From the NCBI GenBank assembly GCA_025267735.1, contig CM046295.1, forward strand, positions 13,651,167 through 13,715,166: a stretch of DNA of 64,000 nt. Reading direction: 5' to 3'. Positions within the stretch are counted from its first letter, which is position 1. Each line of letters opens with the position of its first letter. This stretch comes from Mactra quadrangularis (taxonomy: Eukaryota > Mollusca > Bivalvia > Venerida > Mactridae). Position numbers and translations under genes: made by a program. Below the pieces are notes generated by a model, which had not been told where the DNA came from, did not search any database, and worked only from the letters and a program-made list of their open reading frames with translations. This document shows positions 10,083-21,483 of this stretch, piece after piece.

Positions 10083-12362
10083 GAACTTTAACTGTATCAT
10101 ACGACAGACAACAAACGCCATTCATACACTGACTTCCGGCTGGACATTTGTATATGGAATTACAAGAGAGTCCCGGAATGGAGATATTTCCGGGTGGACA
10201 ACCCGACACAGCAGGTTGTTTAGGAGTTGACAGAGTTGTCGTTCCTGATGAACTAATTAAACCTTGATACAAGGTGGAAGTCTTCAAATTGGTGTACACC
10301 GTACTTAGATATAGCGGCTGTTGGGAAGAAACTGGTGTCGTATCATTGTGTATGTAAGAAGTGGGCGTGGTGATGTTATGTTTTTTGGGCGGGGACTGGG
10401 TGGGAAATGTTTTGGGGGGAGTCTGTCTCTTGGTAGTTGGTTGAATTGAAGGGGGGTTCGAAGATATGGGCAAAGGTTTCATTGTGTATGAAGTGCTGTT
10501 TACAATGTTTCTGGTAGTTGTTATAACTTGACTAGTGCTTGAAACGTTTAGATGTGGGATAGTCACGCCTATGGGCGCGGTTACCGTTGGAATGGGTTTG
10601 GTCACGCCTCCAGGACTGGTTTGTTTTGAAACATGATCTGTGACAAACCAATGCGTGGTTTGAGTCGGAAAGGGATTTGTGACCGTCCAAGGCGTGGTTT
10701 GAATTGGGATAGGATTTGTGACCATCCCTGGAGTGGTTTGTTTTGGAATTTTTTTAGTCACATTTTTAAGCGTGATTTGTTTAGTAACAGGATATGTGAC
10801 CATCCACGGCGTGGTTTGTTTTGGAACAAATTGGGTGACGCTCCCATGCGTTGTTCCTTTCGAAACAGGATTGGATACGCCGGTTGGTGTAGTTAAACTT
10901 GGAATAGAGTTAGTCACGCCTACCGGCGTGCTTTTACGTGGCACATTGTTAGGCTGATTAAAAAATGTTGTCATCCCAGGCCCAGTAGGCGGGATTGAAG
11001 ACATACCCCACCATGAGTAACTGGTTGAAATCACGCCTGGAGGAAATGGATAAGGAGGAATAGTAATATTTATGGGTGTAAACGTTCCTGGGTATGGTCT
11101 CAATGAACTTGGTGGTAAAATTGGGGGCGGAGTCACATTATAGTTCACAGTGGTTGGTTTTGTAGTAACAGTGGCTGGTTTGGTCGTCGTAACAACGTGT
11201 GGTATGGATGGATTACTTTGTTTTGGAGGAAATGTAGGAAGAGGCGGTCCAAATAGATGGGCAGTTGGCGTTACGGGAAAATTTGGTGGACTAATCGGTA
11301 CATTAGGTGTAATGGTAGGTGGAAACGTAGGCGGATATGTTTGATTTAACATATTGAAGGGCGTGGTTAGTATTGGTGGAAGACCAATCGGTGATTGTGG
11401 TGTAACAATGGGTGGGAACGTAGGCTGGAATGTTGGATTAATGTTTGGAATAGGGGTCACATGCTTTGGAATATCTGGAAATATTGGGATCGGATGTGGG
11501 GCTGGGTCAGTAGGTACGTAGGGGACCAGTGGTGGTACAGTTGTAGGAATATTGGATAATATAGGCGGCATTAAATCTGGAACAGTTGGAGGGACAGTGG
11601 GAGGTTTAGTTATAGGATTTTGAGGCACATTAATAGGAGGAGGTGTTTGAATAGTTTTATATGGAGGCGGAGCTATTCCAGGCTGGGTTGGTATTATAAT
11701 TGGTGGGAGAAAAGTAGGCGTGGCTTTAGGTGGGGGTATGTACGGAGGAAGTTTTGGTGTAGATGGAGGGGCGGGGTTAAAAGTAACAACTGGAAGAGTC
11801 CATTTTGGAGTAGGTTTAAATGTAACTGGTTGAGATGTTACTTTAGGGAGTGGATTAAATGTAACATCTGGGGGCGTTGCCGGTGGAAATGTAGGGCGTA
11901 TTTTAGGATTAAATGTCGGCCATGTTGAAGGTAAATTTGGCGGTAAATATGGTGTGGTTGGCTTTGGTTGTTTAATATTTGGAACAGGGGCTTGAGTTGC
12001 AAGCGGGTTAAATGTCGGCCATGTTGAAGGTAACCTTGGCGGTAAATAGGGTGTGGTTGGCTTTGGTAGTTTAATATTTGGAACAGGGGCTTGAGTTGCA
12101 GGCGGGTTAAATATCGGCCATGTTGAAGGTAACCTTGGCGGTAAATATGGTGTGGTTGGCTTTGGTAGTTTAATATTGGGAGCTGGGGCGTGAGTTGCAG
12201 GGGGTAGCGTCATTATTACATTACCACCTTGGGGAAGGGTAGTGGGTATTTTAAAAGGAGATTTTGCCGGTGGAAGTGTTCTCGGTCTCTGTGTTGTTTT
12301 GATTATCGGTGTACTGGTTGGCTTCACCGTAGGTATGATGTTGAACTCTCTTGGCACAGGGG
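10083..12362 (-). CDS. Lustrin-like gene exon 7: Pro/Thr-rich repeat region plus ninth cysteine module
   Basis: One 2280-nt exon encodes about 760 residues (454-1213 of the protein). It opens APVPREFNIIPTVKP and is dominated by Pro, Thr, Ile, Asn and Val. It contains three tandem 33-residue repeats (complement 11902-12198; core PKPTTPYLPP...LPSTWP), long PP-rich stretches, about ten tandem 13-residue repeats (complement 10545-10926; TTPxxVTxPxxKQ type) and finally a cysteine module CPPGNISIPG...CPAGSQCMNGVCC. The exon ends GTTC|GTAAGT. Such a region should be extended, poorly folded and heavily O-glycosylated. An ATG is not needed because the exon is internal (phase 1 acceptor at 12363). Confidence 0.88.
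10545..10926 (-). repeat. Coding tandem repeat, 39-bp unit, about 10 copies
   Basis: The encoded unit is 13 residues with the pattern P-x-x-V-T-x-x-x-x-K-Q-T-T (for example PGMVTNPIPIQTT). Units are degenerate but keep length, so the array stays in frame. Confidence 0.8.
11902..12198 (-). repeat. Coding tandem repeat, 99-bp unit, 3 copies
   Basis: Three consecutive 33-residue units begin ATHAPAP, ATQAPVP and ATQAPVP and share PNIK.PKPTTPYLPP and LPSTWP. The DNA copies are nearly identical, which indicates recent duplication. Confidence 0.9.
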
Positions 12363-12948
12363 CTGAAATGAGAGAGAAAAAGTTGAGTATATGAATCTCA
12401 TGGACATTGAAATTAATGGTGATGTAGAAGAGAGTACAATTAAGACTCTAAAGGTCGTGGGCTCAATTCTCAGTTTATAACATGGATTTTTATTGTGATA
12501 CAATTATTTTTTAAGGGTCTACAAAGGTTTTGCCGAGCATTCCCGACTAGTTCAGTCGATAGGGGTTGCGGGTTCGTTTCCCGTGCGGGCCATGCATTCG
12601 CGGATTTTTGTCTTGCTGTACTTCTTACAAACACCCATCCTCTGATTCTTAATCATGATGAAAAGTTGTCAATCACTGACAAAAGTATGTGCATATTGAC
12701 TGGTAAACAACTACATGTATATCCAGATATTTAGTAAATGGGGAAGGGGCTTGATGCCTTATTTTACATAGAACGATAGAGGAAATTTTATCGCAATTTC
12801 ATTGATAGAGGAATGAAAAATCAAAGATAACCACCGACTTTGGGAAAGATTGCATGATTTCAAAGAAATTTTAGAAAGGGAAGGCACTTGTAAACATCCC
12901 CTGTTATATAAGGAAAAAAGCCCTGTCCCCTATAAAAAGCACACATAC
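12363..12948 (-). other. Intron 6 of the Lustrin-like gene, with SINE-derived pieces
   Basis: Two tRNA/SINE-like fragments lie on the + strand. 12441-12506 has a B-box-like 'gtcgtgggctcaattct' followed by the family-3 body seen at 7640-7742. 12533-12735 has a tRNA-like start with a D-arm (tagttcagtcgatag) joined directly to a T-arm (gggttcgtttccc) with no anticodon arm. Confidence 0.55.
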
Positions 12949-13086
12949 CTTTTGTTGGACTCAGTATAAACTTGCAACATCGTCCCCTGATACATAGACT
13001 GTCTATGGGGCACGTGAACGTGACGTCACAACGTGTTTGAGGTATCATTCTATAGCCTACTGGGCAGATTTCCACAATAGGAGCTT
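12949..13086 (-). CDS. Lustrin-like gene exon 6: eighth cysteine module
   Basis: The exon is bounded by acceptor ATTTCAG and donor AAAAG|GTATGT and is 138 nt, a symmetrical 1-1 exon. It encodes one module: ICPVGYRMIPQTRC, then TCPIDSLCIRGRCC, plus a short linker. The ATG seen inside it is not a start. Confidence 0.85.
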
Positions 13087-14170
13087 CTGAAATTATTGAT
13101 AAAAGGAGAAATGTAACATTATTTGATTTGATACTTAGAAAGGAGATTTTAACTAAGTTATTTTATGTCATTTTATACAATGCACCACCAAAGTTCATGG
13201 ACAATCGCCTGTTTTAAGATAAGCCAATTCATATTTACTGATGAACAAAGGAACAAAGGAGTCCAATTCAAAATCAGCATTAATTAGCTTATCAACATAC
13301 GATTCAAATATGTTGCATGGATAAACTTTGATTATAGTGTAATTACTTGTGTTAAGCATCAAATTATGTCGCATGGATAAACTTTGATTATAGTGTAATT
13401 ACTTGTGTTAAGCATGGTCAGTTTTCCTTCAAAATAAAGTGCTAAAGTTTGACTCCGATCTGACTTTTATGCAATTATATTCATTAAATAGAATACGAAT
13501 GCAGTATTAATGCTCGATACCGATATCGGAGTATATCGGCAAAGCTGGAATGTAATTATTATGCAAGGATTAAATTTTAAAATACAGATGTATATTAAAG
13601 CGTACAATGAGTGGCAAAGAGGATTAATCGATTTGGATAGCTAGACTCAGTGGGTAAATTTAACACAAAAGCATACTTATATAAGTTATATTTACAATCG
13701 TTGTAAATCAAATGCTCATTTTGAATACGATACTTGCAGAAATGTAGAATAGGTGTGCAACTGATTTCCGCCGGGACATGTTTAGATAATTAGATGCAGA
13801 TGTGAAAGATCAGAATAGGCACAATACATTTGATATTTTGAAAAAAAAAAACAGCGAACTTCTCAGTTGAATATCATTTGTTTCTCAATAACATAATCAA
13901 GTCTGTCCAACGGCGGATGGTTGTGAGACAAGTTCTTACAGACTTAGTTGTATTACTTTATCTTGTCCCCCCAACTTCTGGGCTAGGAGGATAAAGTACG
14001 TAACTCAAGATAAACAACAGGAGAGGCTTGTTTGTAATTGGAACCAAAGCTGAAACTGACAATCCAATGATTACCAATGTTTGATTTGATACAAATATAT
14101 GTAACAAGTTTATCAGGAAAAATGTTATAAATAGTTAAAAAGATACTAAAGATAACTGCTGGTTTCTTAC
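13087..14170 (-). other. Intron 5 of the Lustrin-like gene
   Basis: No exon seen. A 56-bp direct duplication (about 13305-13360 and 13361-13416; core gcatggataaactttgatta) is present. The surrounding 13262-13435 segment is related to 51,437-51,560, so it belongs to a dispersed repeat. Confidence 0.6.
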
Positions 14171-14413
14171 TTGTAACAACTTTTTTCTCGGCTTTGCAGC
14201 AAACACCAGAAATACATTTATTCTCTCCCATGCACGTGCCCAAGTCACATGACTGATGTGTCACGAGGACTTGACTTCCGGGACATTTTGGTTGTTTACA
14301 ACATATACCGGAAATACAAACACTGTTACCAGGACAACGTTGTCTGAGATCACAGTTTATGTTTGGTACTTTGATGTAAGCACCCGGGCATTGTTGATTG
14401 ACTGGTTTGATAT
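14171..14413 (-). CDS. Lustrin-like gene exon 5: sixth and seventh cysteine modules
   Basis: A 243-nt symmetrical phase 1-1 exon between ...TTTAG and ACAA|GTAAGA. It encodes two modules: QCPGAYIKVPNINC with RCPGNSVCISGICC, and KCPGSQVLVTHQSC with TCMGENKCISGVCC. The two are alike enough to suggest internal duplication. Confidence 0.87.
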
Positions 14414-14839
14414 CTAAATGAAGAAATTGAACAATTAAAAAAATGATTGTTAATAAAGAAATATGAACATTATTTGAAACAAATTTACAACTTTTACAAT
14501 CAATTGTATATGAGACGGAGGTGTTCAGTTTTTATCGACTAAGCAACATAAACCGGTCATGTCACAACCTCTCTCATTTTCCCAGAAGGTATTCCGAAAT
14601 TAATCGTAAGAAAATGACAAATATTACAAAAAAAAGTTTTTATCCATTTCAGTACAGCAACCTTTACATATTAAGATCACGGTGGTTACTGCTACTACTT
14701 GCATGAATTGAATACGTAAAGTAAATCGGAACTTAAGTGTAATTTTTTAAAATAATCTTTCAAATTAAGTGCACTCAGTACTTTGATTTCATTATACTTC
14801 TTTGCCCTTTTAATATTCGATTATTAAGAATAACCTTAC
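14414..14839 (-). other. Intron 4 of the Lustrin-like gene
   Basis: 426 bp of AT-rich sequence. The small + frame at 14521-14706 is not supported as coding. Confidence 0.6.
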
Positions 14840-14959
14840 CTGTTTTCTGGCAACAAATTCCAGAAATACATTGGCTGTTGCCAGGGCAACCAAGTAAATG
14901 GTCACATGTAAAGTCCTTTACTTTCCGTAACGTTCCCGGACATGATTTGATTTTTAGAT
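14840..14959 (-). CDS. Lustrin-like gene exon 4: fifth cysteine module
   Basis: A 120-nt phase 1-1 exon with acceptor ...TTTTTTAG and donor ACAG|GTAAGG. It encodes a single module: SCPGTLRKVKDFTC, then GCPGNSQCISGICC. It is the first exon after the 31.5-kb repeat-filled intron, so correct splicing depends on crossing that array. Confidence 0.87.
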
Positions 14960-15057
14960 CTAAAAAAGATAAACAAAATGACAGATTTTATGAAGATATA
15001 TGCATTTACTGTCGACATGAAATTTTTCTTGAAGCCTTGTCCTTTTCTTCAATTACT

Positions 15058-15253
15058 TTTTTAACGTCGTATTCAACACATATTTAGGTCATATATACGA
15101 CGGCCAGCTCTTCCTACTATAGGTTTACTGGACACTTTTCTATCACCAGTACTAACTTAACCCACCACGAGGCCGAAAACTCATGTATAGGATATGACCT
15201 ACCGGCTCGAACCCACGATCTCCAGATTCGAAGTCAGACATGCTCGCCACTCA
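15058..15253 (-). mobile_element. SINE family 1, truncated, abutted by a hAT MITE
   Basis: The reverse complement matches the SINE at 2309: B-box GGTTCGAGCC, the body with 'ctatagtaggaagagctggc', and the tail 'ttgaatacgacgtt'. The first part of the tRNA head, including most of the A-box, is lost where CAGGGGCGGATCCAG begins at 15253-15254. Confidence 0.8.
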
Positions 15254-15420
15254 GGGGCGGATCCAGGATTTTTTCTAGGGGTTCCGAAATTTTCTAGAAG
15301 GGGGTCCGAACTTTTCTAGGGGTGGTCAAAACTTTCGAACCACAACCATAATTTACACTGTTTGCAGAATAATGAAACATAATAATAAATAAAAAACTAC
15401 ATTACCAATAATTCTAGGTC
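15254..15420 (-). mobile_element. hAT-type MITE end, truncated
   Basis: It begins with the CAGGGGCGGATCCAG terminus and runs in the opposite orientation to the copies in the spacers (19289 and others), losing similarity near 15,420. The same SINE/MITE junction is present at 34,185. Confidence 0.65.
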
Positions 15421-15669
15421 TAACTATTTTTCTTTGAATAAGCTTAAGTTTAATTAAGTGTCAACTTTTTAAAAAGAGGGTTACTTTCATAAGAACGCAC
15501 CATAATCATTTTTGGCTAACATAGAGTATATATCATACAAAATCACGTTAAATATGTAAGTTGGATTTTGGAGGCAGTTTATTTGGTCCAAAGGGTGTTT
15601 CTGGGGTTTTATACTAACCAAAACTCCTAAGTACACTGACTTAAATATTGTTGGGAATTTATGTTTTTT

Positions 15670-16135
15670 AGCATTTATGCCCAATCAATAATAGAAATGT
15701 ATAATAGGACCATACTGTCGTTTGTTTGCATGGTTGCCATGCTTTTTATTGATGCAAACCCGGTTTTTGTCGTGCATATATTGAAAAACGGAAATAGGCA
15801 CTTGTTTCTTGTTTAAATATCCCACGTGGTCTGTTTTGGTGCAAATCATAAGTGTGTTGATATGCACATCGAAAAATCTAGAAATTGCTCAAATGACGAC
15901 ACAAGAACGAGAAATTGCCATATGCCTTTTGCAAGGCGGTGCGTCACCAGCGAAGATAAGATTTCTAATAGCTACTGTTTACTGTTAAAACAAATCAATA
16001 AGAAATCTTTTCATTTACAAATTTTAACGCATGTACGATAAAACCGTGTTAGCATCGATAAAGAAGCATACAAGCTATGCAAGCAGACGGCAGTATGGTC
16101 CTATACTACACACATATCCATTTTCAATCAGACAT
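15670..16135. repeat. Inverted-repeat segment
   Basis: A stretch around 'ggaccatactgtcgtttg' (15,706-15,800) recurs inverted as 'gcagacggcagtatggtcc' ending near 16,106, with about 220 bp between. A second copy of the whole arrangement lies at 34,620-35,060. Confidence 0.65.
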
Positions 16136-16298
16136 AAAAATTAAAAAACAAAATTTTACAATAAGACAATTGGGGTACTTAGAGGTTTCATTAGGTATAC
16201 AAATGCGCTGTATTATTCAATAATTAATTGAATTAATGAGTATAAAATAGACTATATTCCACATTATAATTATATAAAGTGTGTAGAACACAATTATC

Positions 16299-16546
16299 AT
16301 GAAAAGGCCAAGGACCCTAAGGCAAATATTTTTAAAATCAGTAGGAGTGTAGCAAGTCCGCAGTCCGCACTCGGATCATTTTATCCACATTCGGAAAACT
16401 TGGATATGTACGCCAGCAAAAAAGTTCGTTTTGATAAACTCAAGAGCGCTCGAATAGAAAAAGTATCTGATAAAATCAATCCGTTCGGTATTGATTTTTA
16501 CGGAACTTGTTTGTTTTCGTACCATGGAACTTTCGACCTAAACTAG
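16299..16546 (+). repeat. Terminal module with 81-codon frame, + copy 1 (frameshifted)
   Basis: A conserved module found at the outer part of every palindrome arm. Where open, the frame starts MKRPRT.RQIFK, contains YASKKVRFDKLKSARIEKVS and ends SYHGTFDLN-stop. This copy has two extra T's near its start, so its ATG frame stops early. Other copies: + 24349-24594, 28552-28799, 33083-33328, 35238-35485 (stop lost), 39293-39538, 43485-43732; - 18686-18931, 26897-27142, 30919-31164, 31591-31724 (partial), 37641-37886, 41842-42086, 45873-46118. I do not recognise the product, and coding status is unproven. Confidence 0.7.
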
Positions 16547-17039
16547 GGCCCATTAATTTAAGCAACCGTCTTATGGGCATTTTCGTGTCGATTGTAATTG
16601 GGGAAATATATAAGTAATAATAATATAACCTAGGTATCGACTTGTATATTGTACAGACACTTTGTATATTGCATAACGAGTTTTAAAATGTATATGTAAT
16701 TGATTTCTGTTTAGAATTGTATGTATTGTATATAAAGATGTATTGTAGATATATAAAATATAACTAAAATATACGTATATAAATCATAGCGAGCAGTTAT
16801 TATGTGAAAGTGCCCGCTGATATGATAGTGGCCCTCTAATGGCATATCTGACGTCATACACCACTAAACAAGTGTTGAATAACACTTTTTAGTGTTGTGT
16901 AATCCCTCTTGTAATTTACAAGGAGCAACAAAATTCGACACATTGTAAACAATTGTTTTGCTTAAAGTTTCACCTATTAAATGTATGACACTGTTTATTC
17001 TTTTGAAAAAAAGTGTTAAAAACGTGCGGTATAATATAA

Positions 17040-17176
17040 AAAATAGTACACAACCTCCAGGTCAGCTTACTAATATAAAGTAGGCCTCAGCCTTCGGCTT
17101 CGATCCACTATATGTTAAGGGCTGACAGGTCGGTCACTATCAGACCCGCCGACCCTCAGTGGTGTTTACTATTTTT
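17040..17176. repeat. Hairpin insert of the left arms
   Basis: Ends AAAAAATAGTA...CA and TG...TTTACTATTTTTT are inverted. Inside are GGTCAGC, the mini-hairpin AGCCTTCGGCT and GGGCTGACAGGTCGGTC. Copies lie near 25108-25240, 29272-29412, 33832-33940 (cut), 35990-36126, 40022-40160 and 44228-44370. It is absent from right arms, so it looks like a MITE that entered the left arm before amplification. Confidence 0.65.
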
Positions 17177-18685
17177 TAAATAAAAGTATATATTAAATAT
17201 TGAATAAGTTTAGAATTGCATATTGTATAGAATTGAAATAGAGTAAATACTTTTATAGTCTGTATGAAAATGCATTATGCATATGGAAGTGTATACATAT
17301 ATAACAAGTACTTTGCACTTTATATTTTTTAGAACTGCATTTACTCTTTGTATTTTTTGGTTATAGAATTGAGCATTATATATATACATGTATATAGTAC
17401 GTAAAAGTGTATATTTGATAGAGTTGTACACATTATGTTGAATTGTGTATCTATACAGAATTTCTAATAGCACATAAAATTGTTTATTTGACTAACGTTT
17501 AGACTTGTGTATAGAAGATTCATTTCTATAAAGAATTGTATATTAACTTTACACATTGTATACAAATGTTTATAACTGGTTTTTTTTGCTATTAGAATTG
17601 TTTTTAGTTATAGGTTTTATGAATAAATAATCATCGTTAATATGGAATTTATTTACATATGAAAGTATATATTAAATAGAATTAAACAATACGAGTAAAT
17701 GTAAAATTATGTATAGTTATGTCTGAAATATCCATATAAAATGCTATAGACAATATATGATATCATTTACAATATAGAATTAGAATAATGCAGTATACAG
17801 TTCTTTATACGTTCCAAAGTTCTGTAAAATCTGTAAAATTCAATATAGCACACAATTCTATTTACAATACACATTTCTGTATTCAATATACAATTTCAGG
17901 TACAATTAACAATTCATTCCATATACATTAAACATTTTTACAATTAATTTCTCCAAACAATAAAACCATGCCAAATTGAAATTTGTTAAGCGTCAAATCG
18001 AGTTTGACACACCTCTGCATCTATTCTCAAAAACACACAAATCGTTCTATTGATAATAAACAGTTATTTGCAGTTTTAAGTTCATAAACAATTCTATATA
18101 CAAATGACTATTCTATACACAGTCTCAACGTTTGTAAAATAAACAATCATTTATGCAATTCGAAATTTGATATAAATTAAATACATAATTCAACATACAG
18201 TGTACAACTCTATCAAATAAACACTTTTAAGTACAATTTACATTTTTTATATAGAATGTACAATTCTATAACGATAGAATACAAAATGTATATGCAGTTT
18301 TAAACAATATAAAGTCCAAAGTACATATAATATACAATTCTAAATGCATAATACATTTCCATACCGACAGTACAATTATTTACTCTATTTAATTCTATAC
18401 AATATGCAATTCAAAAGTTATTCAATATATAGTTCTATTAGGTATATTTTTTATTTCAAATAAATAACTATTTTTCCACAATACAACTCTAAATACCACA
18501 TAATTACACAATTCTAAACAGTATTCAATTATATACATGTATACAGTATAAACTCGTTATGCAATATACAAAGTGTCTATAAAAAATATAAGTCGATACC
18601 TAGGTTATATAATACTCACTTGTATATTTCACACATACAAACGACATGAAAATGCTCGGAAGACCGTTGCTTAAATTTATGGGCC

Positions 18686-18931
18686 CTAGTTTAGGTCGAA
18701 AGTACCATGGTACGAAAACAAACAAGTTCCGTAAAAATCAGTACCGAACGGGTTGATTTTATCAGATACTTTTTCTATTCGAGCGCTCTTGAGTTTATCA
18801 AAACGAACTTTTTTGCAGGCGATCATATACGAGTTTTCCGATTGTGGATAAAATATTTTCAGTGCGCACTGCGGACCCGCGACACTCCCCCCGACTTTAA
18901 ATATTTGCCTTTGGGTCCTTGGCCTTTTTAT
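18686..18931 (-). repeat. Terminal module, minus copy 1
   Basis: The inverted partner of the module at 16299-16546. The start codon position reads ATA, but the 81-codon frame to the stop at 18686 keeps its length. Changes such as the tract coding LDMYASKK in other copies make it the most divergent type together with the copy at 24349-24594. Confidence 0.6.
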
Positions 18932-19149
18932 GAAAATAGTATTTTACACACTTTATATTATTTTATATGTGATATAGACAATTCTATACTCATTAATTCA
19001 ATTAATGATAAAAAATACAGCGCTTTTTAACATAAGTGTTAAAAAATATAAAGTTCCAACAATATTGAAATTGGTGTGCGTAAGTGTTTCGTTAAGTATA
19101 ATACAGGGACCATAGTTTTATATAGCGGGACCGTAAGAAGCATTTTAGT

Positions 19150-19205
19150 GTTGTTCGAACCAGGGGACTATCGATGCTTTAGCGCACGTCCTAACACTGG
19201 ACCAG
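19150..19205 (-). repeat. tRNA-like relic in the array spacer
   Basis: On the minus strand, A-box-like TGGTCCAGTGTTAGGAC and B-box-like GGTTCGAAC are about 30 bp apart. The stems are poor, so it is a SINE-head relic. Copies recur after each minus module (near 27360, 31390, 31915, 38105, 42305 and 46335). Confidence 0.5.
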
Positions 19206-19288
19206 CTTTCAAATAATGCTGATAAGTGTATTATTTACATTTTAAAAGACAGAAAAGTACAACGATATTGTCTTCATATGCCTCACAT

Positions 19289-19586
19289 TGGCGGGTCCAG
19301 CGGGGGGAGGTCAGGGGGTCTCCCCCCCCCTAGAATTAAGAAAATGTACATGTCCATCAGTGTATTTTTGCTTGAAAGTAATTTTTAAGTAATATGAAGC
19401 AAATTTTCTCGGTGCCTTACGTATGTAAATTGGTTATGTAGATTTTATTATCAATATGTTTCTTTTTTCTGCAAAGTATGTATAATGTGGTTGCGGTTTG
19501 ATGTTAGGACACCCCACCCCCCAGAAAAGTTCGGACCCTCCTAGAAAAATCGGACCCCCTAAAAAAAAATCCTGGACCCGCCCCTG
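19289..19586 (+). mobile_element. hAT-type MITE in spacer (copy 1)
   Basis: Ends GGCGGGTCCAG and CTGGACCCGCCCCTG are inverted, with near-identical flanking octamers (gcctcaca / gcctyact in the copies). Orthologous copies at 27496-27792, 32051-32340, 38240-38539 and 42443-42731 share the same flanks, so the insertion predates amplification of the unit. Confidence 0.75.
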
Positions 19587-20457
19587 CCTTACTATATTCT
19601 ACCGCATTCCAAATTGCTGAAAATGGCGATGTGTTGTGCGTCATAGTATTCGTACCGGTATATGAGGTGATATCTTCAAGACTCTAGCGGTTGCGATGGC
19701 AAATTTAAATCGCAAATACAAAATAAAACCATGCATTTTACTCCTGCACACACATAATTAACCCAATAGTTATGATCCTATACGACGTAACATTGTTTTG
19801 TCGATAAACCATTACTTTTACATTAACGACCTCGACGATCACGCTGTCTAGCGTCTGGTATCGCCATTTTAGGAAAATGTGTTACGCAATGACGTCATGG
19901 AAAAACCGGATCGCGAGGTGAAAATTACTTAAAATAGCTATTACGAAACTTGACGACGACAGCTTTTCGGGTAAAACCGGATTATACCGAGCGTCGAAGT
20001 TTACCGAAGTTAGTTACAGTTCCAGAACCTTAAAACAAATCAATAAGAAATCTTTCTATTTACACATTTTAACGCATCTACGACAAAACCGTGTTAGCAT
20101 CGATAAAGAAGCATACAAGCTATGCAAGCAGATGGCAGTATGGTCCTATACTACACACATATCCATTTTCAATCAGACTTAAATATTGAAAAAAAAATAC
20201 AATAAGAAAATTGGGGTACTTAGAGGTTTCATTAAGTATAAAAATGCGCTGTATTATTCAATAATTAATTGAATTAATGAGTATAGAATTAACTATATTC
20301 CACATTATAGTTAAATAAAGTGTGTAGAACACAAAGGAGTAGGTGCGTTTACCCCCAAATTTGGCCCTGTTGCCAAAGTGGCTCAAATTATGTCATATGA
20401 TAGGGAAATGTATATTTTACTCTGAATTAACATTTTTAAGACCATTCTGCGAAGTCT

Positions 20458-21483
20458 GTTACCATGGCAACAGAACAAAATAAATGGCTAAATTTGAAAA
20501 TATTGATCTCCCTTCAAACTGAGTTTCAAAATTGATAGTTTTATAGTCACATATTGTCACATGATGGACGCACTTTCTTTTTGAGTAGTTAGTATTTGGT
20601 TGCCATGGTAACCAAATTCAGAAATTGAAAATCTTTTATTTTCTGTAAAACTTGTCCTTTTGCATAAAAAGAAAGCTCATTCAAACAATATGTTGATGTA
20701 ATTATATAAAATTTAACAACATAACACTCTGAACTTATTTATTGTATTATTTATTACCATGGAAACAAAAAATGTATTCTTTACTCAAAAATAACATGTT
20801 TACAATAGAACGCATGGCATATTCTCGCTAAGAATAGTGAAGTTTGAAGTTGAAGTTTAAATTCAAAATGCATGTCTAGATCTTAATTTTCTGGTTATCC
20901 AATTTATAATTGAAAAAAGTCAGATAAAGAAATTAAGTTTTAGTACATAGGTTCTAGTTGCCATGGAAACTTTATCATTTTTACAAAAATTATGATATTC
21001 GAACATACCTAGTTTTAACATTAATTTGATTATAAATTTTATCACATTTACCACTTAATGGAATTGAAACAGCAAAAATAATACATTGGCACTGACAAGG
21101 TTACATAATTGTTGCTTAATTCGTTTCTAAAGCAACAAGTATCCCAGTTTTTAAGAATTACGAACATGTTACTTATATTTGTCATAGGAGGATGCATTAT
21201 GCAAATGGGCCAAAATAAAAGATAGTATTGATTTATAAAATGCTTAATAATTATATAATATCAGTATGCAAACATTACATCACATTAATTATATCATTTT
21301 ATTTTAATGAGTAGTTTCCATGACAACAGAATTTGTAAATATAGTTCTAAGAATGAGATTCAGACATTGCTTCATTACTGCATAAGCCAAGTTAATGAAA
21401 TTTGATGTACAAGATGTGCACAGTATGAAGACCAGAATCAAATGCTATTCTTCTGTATTGAAAGCTTTGGTTGGCATGGTAAC
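20458..21483. promoter_or_regulatory. Cluster of six RFX/X-box-like palindromes
   Basis: GTTACCATGGCAAC (20458-20471), GTTGCCATGGTAAC (20599-20612), ATTACCATGGAAAC (20753-20766), GTTGCCATGGAAAC (20957-20970), GTTTCCATGACAAC (21314-21327) and GTTGGCATGGTAAC (21470-21483). The first two are perfect matches to the RFX consensus GTTRCCATGGYAAC. Binding is inferred only from the motif. Confidence 0.6.

Larger units (their letters stand above)
16205..19023. repeat. Palindromic unit P1
   Basis: It runs from GCGCTGTA to TACAGCGC. The arms carry modules at 16299-16546 (+) and 18686-18931 (-) and then matching blocks such as 'ataacctaggtatcgact' and 'ttgcataacgagtttta' in inverse order. The left arm has about 400 bp more than the right, including the hairpin insert at 17040-17176. 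The arms consist of degenerate copies of TATAGAATTGTATA. Confidence 0.85.

Noticed and set aside
10633..11928. Several + strand frames within the Pro/Thr exon
   Set aside because: They arise from the repetitive codon composition on the opposite strand (Gly/Val/Arg-rich shadows).
12540..12600. A tRNA gene in intron 6
   Set aside because: The D-arm is joined straight to the T-arm with no anticodon arm.
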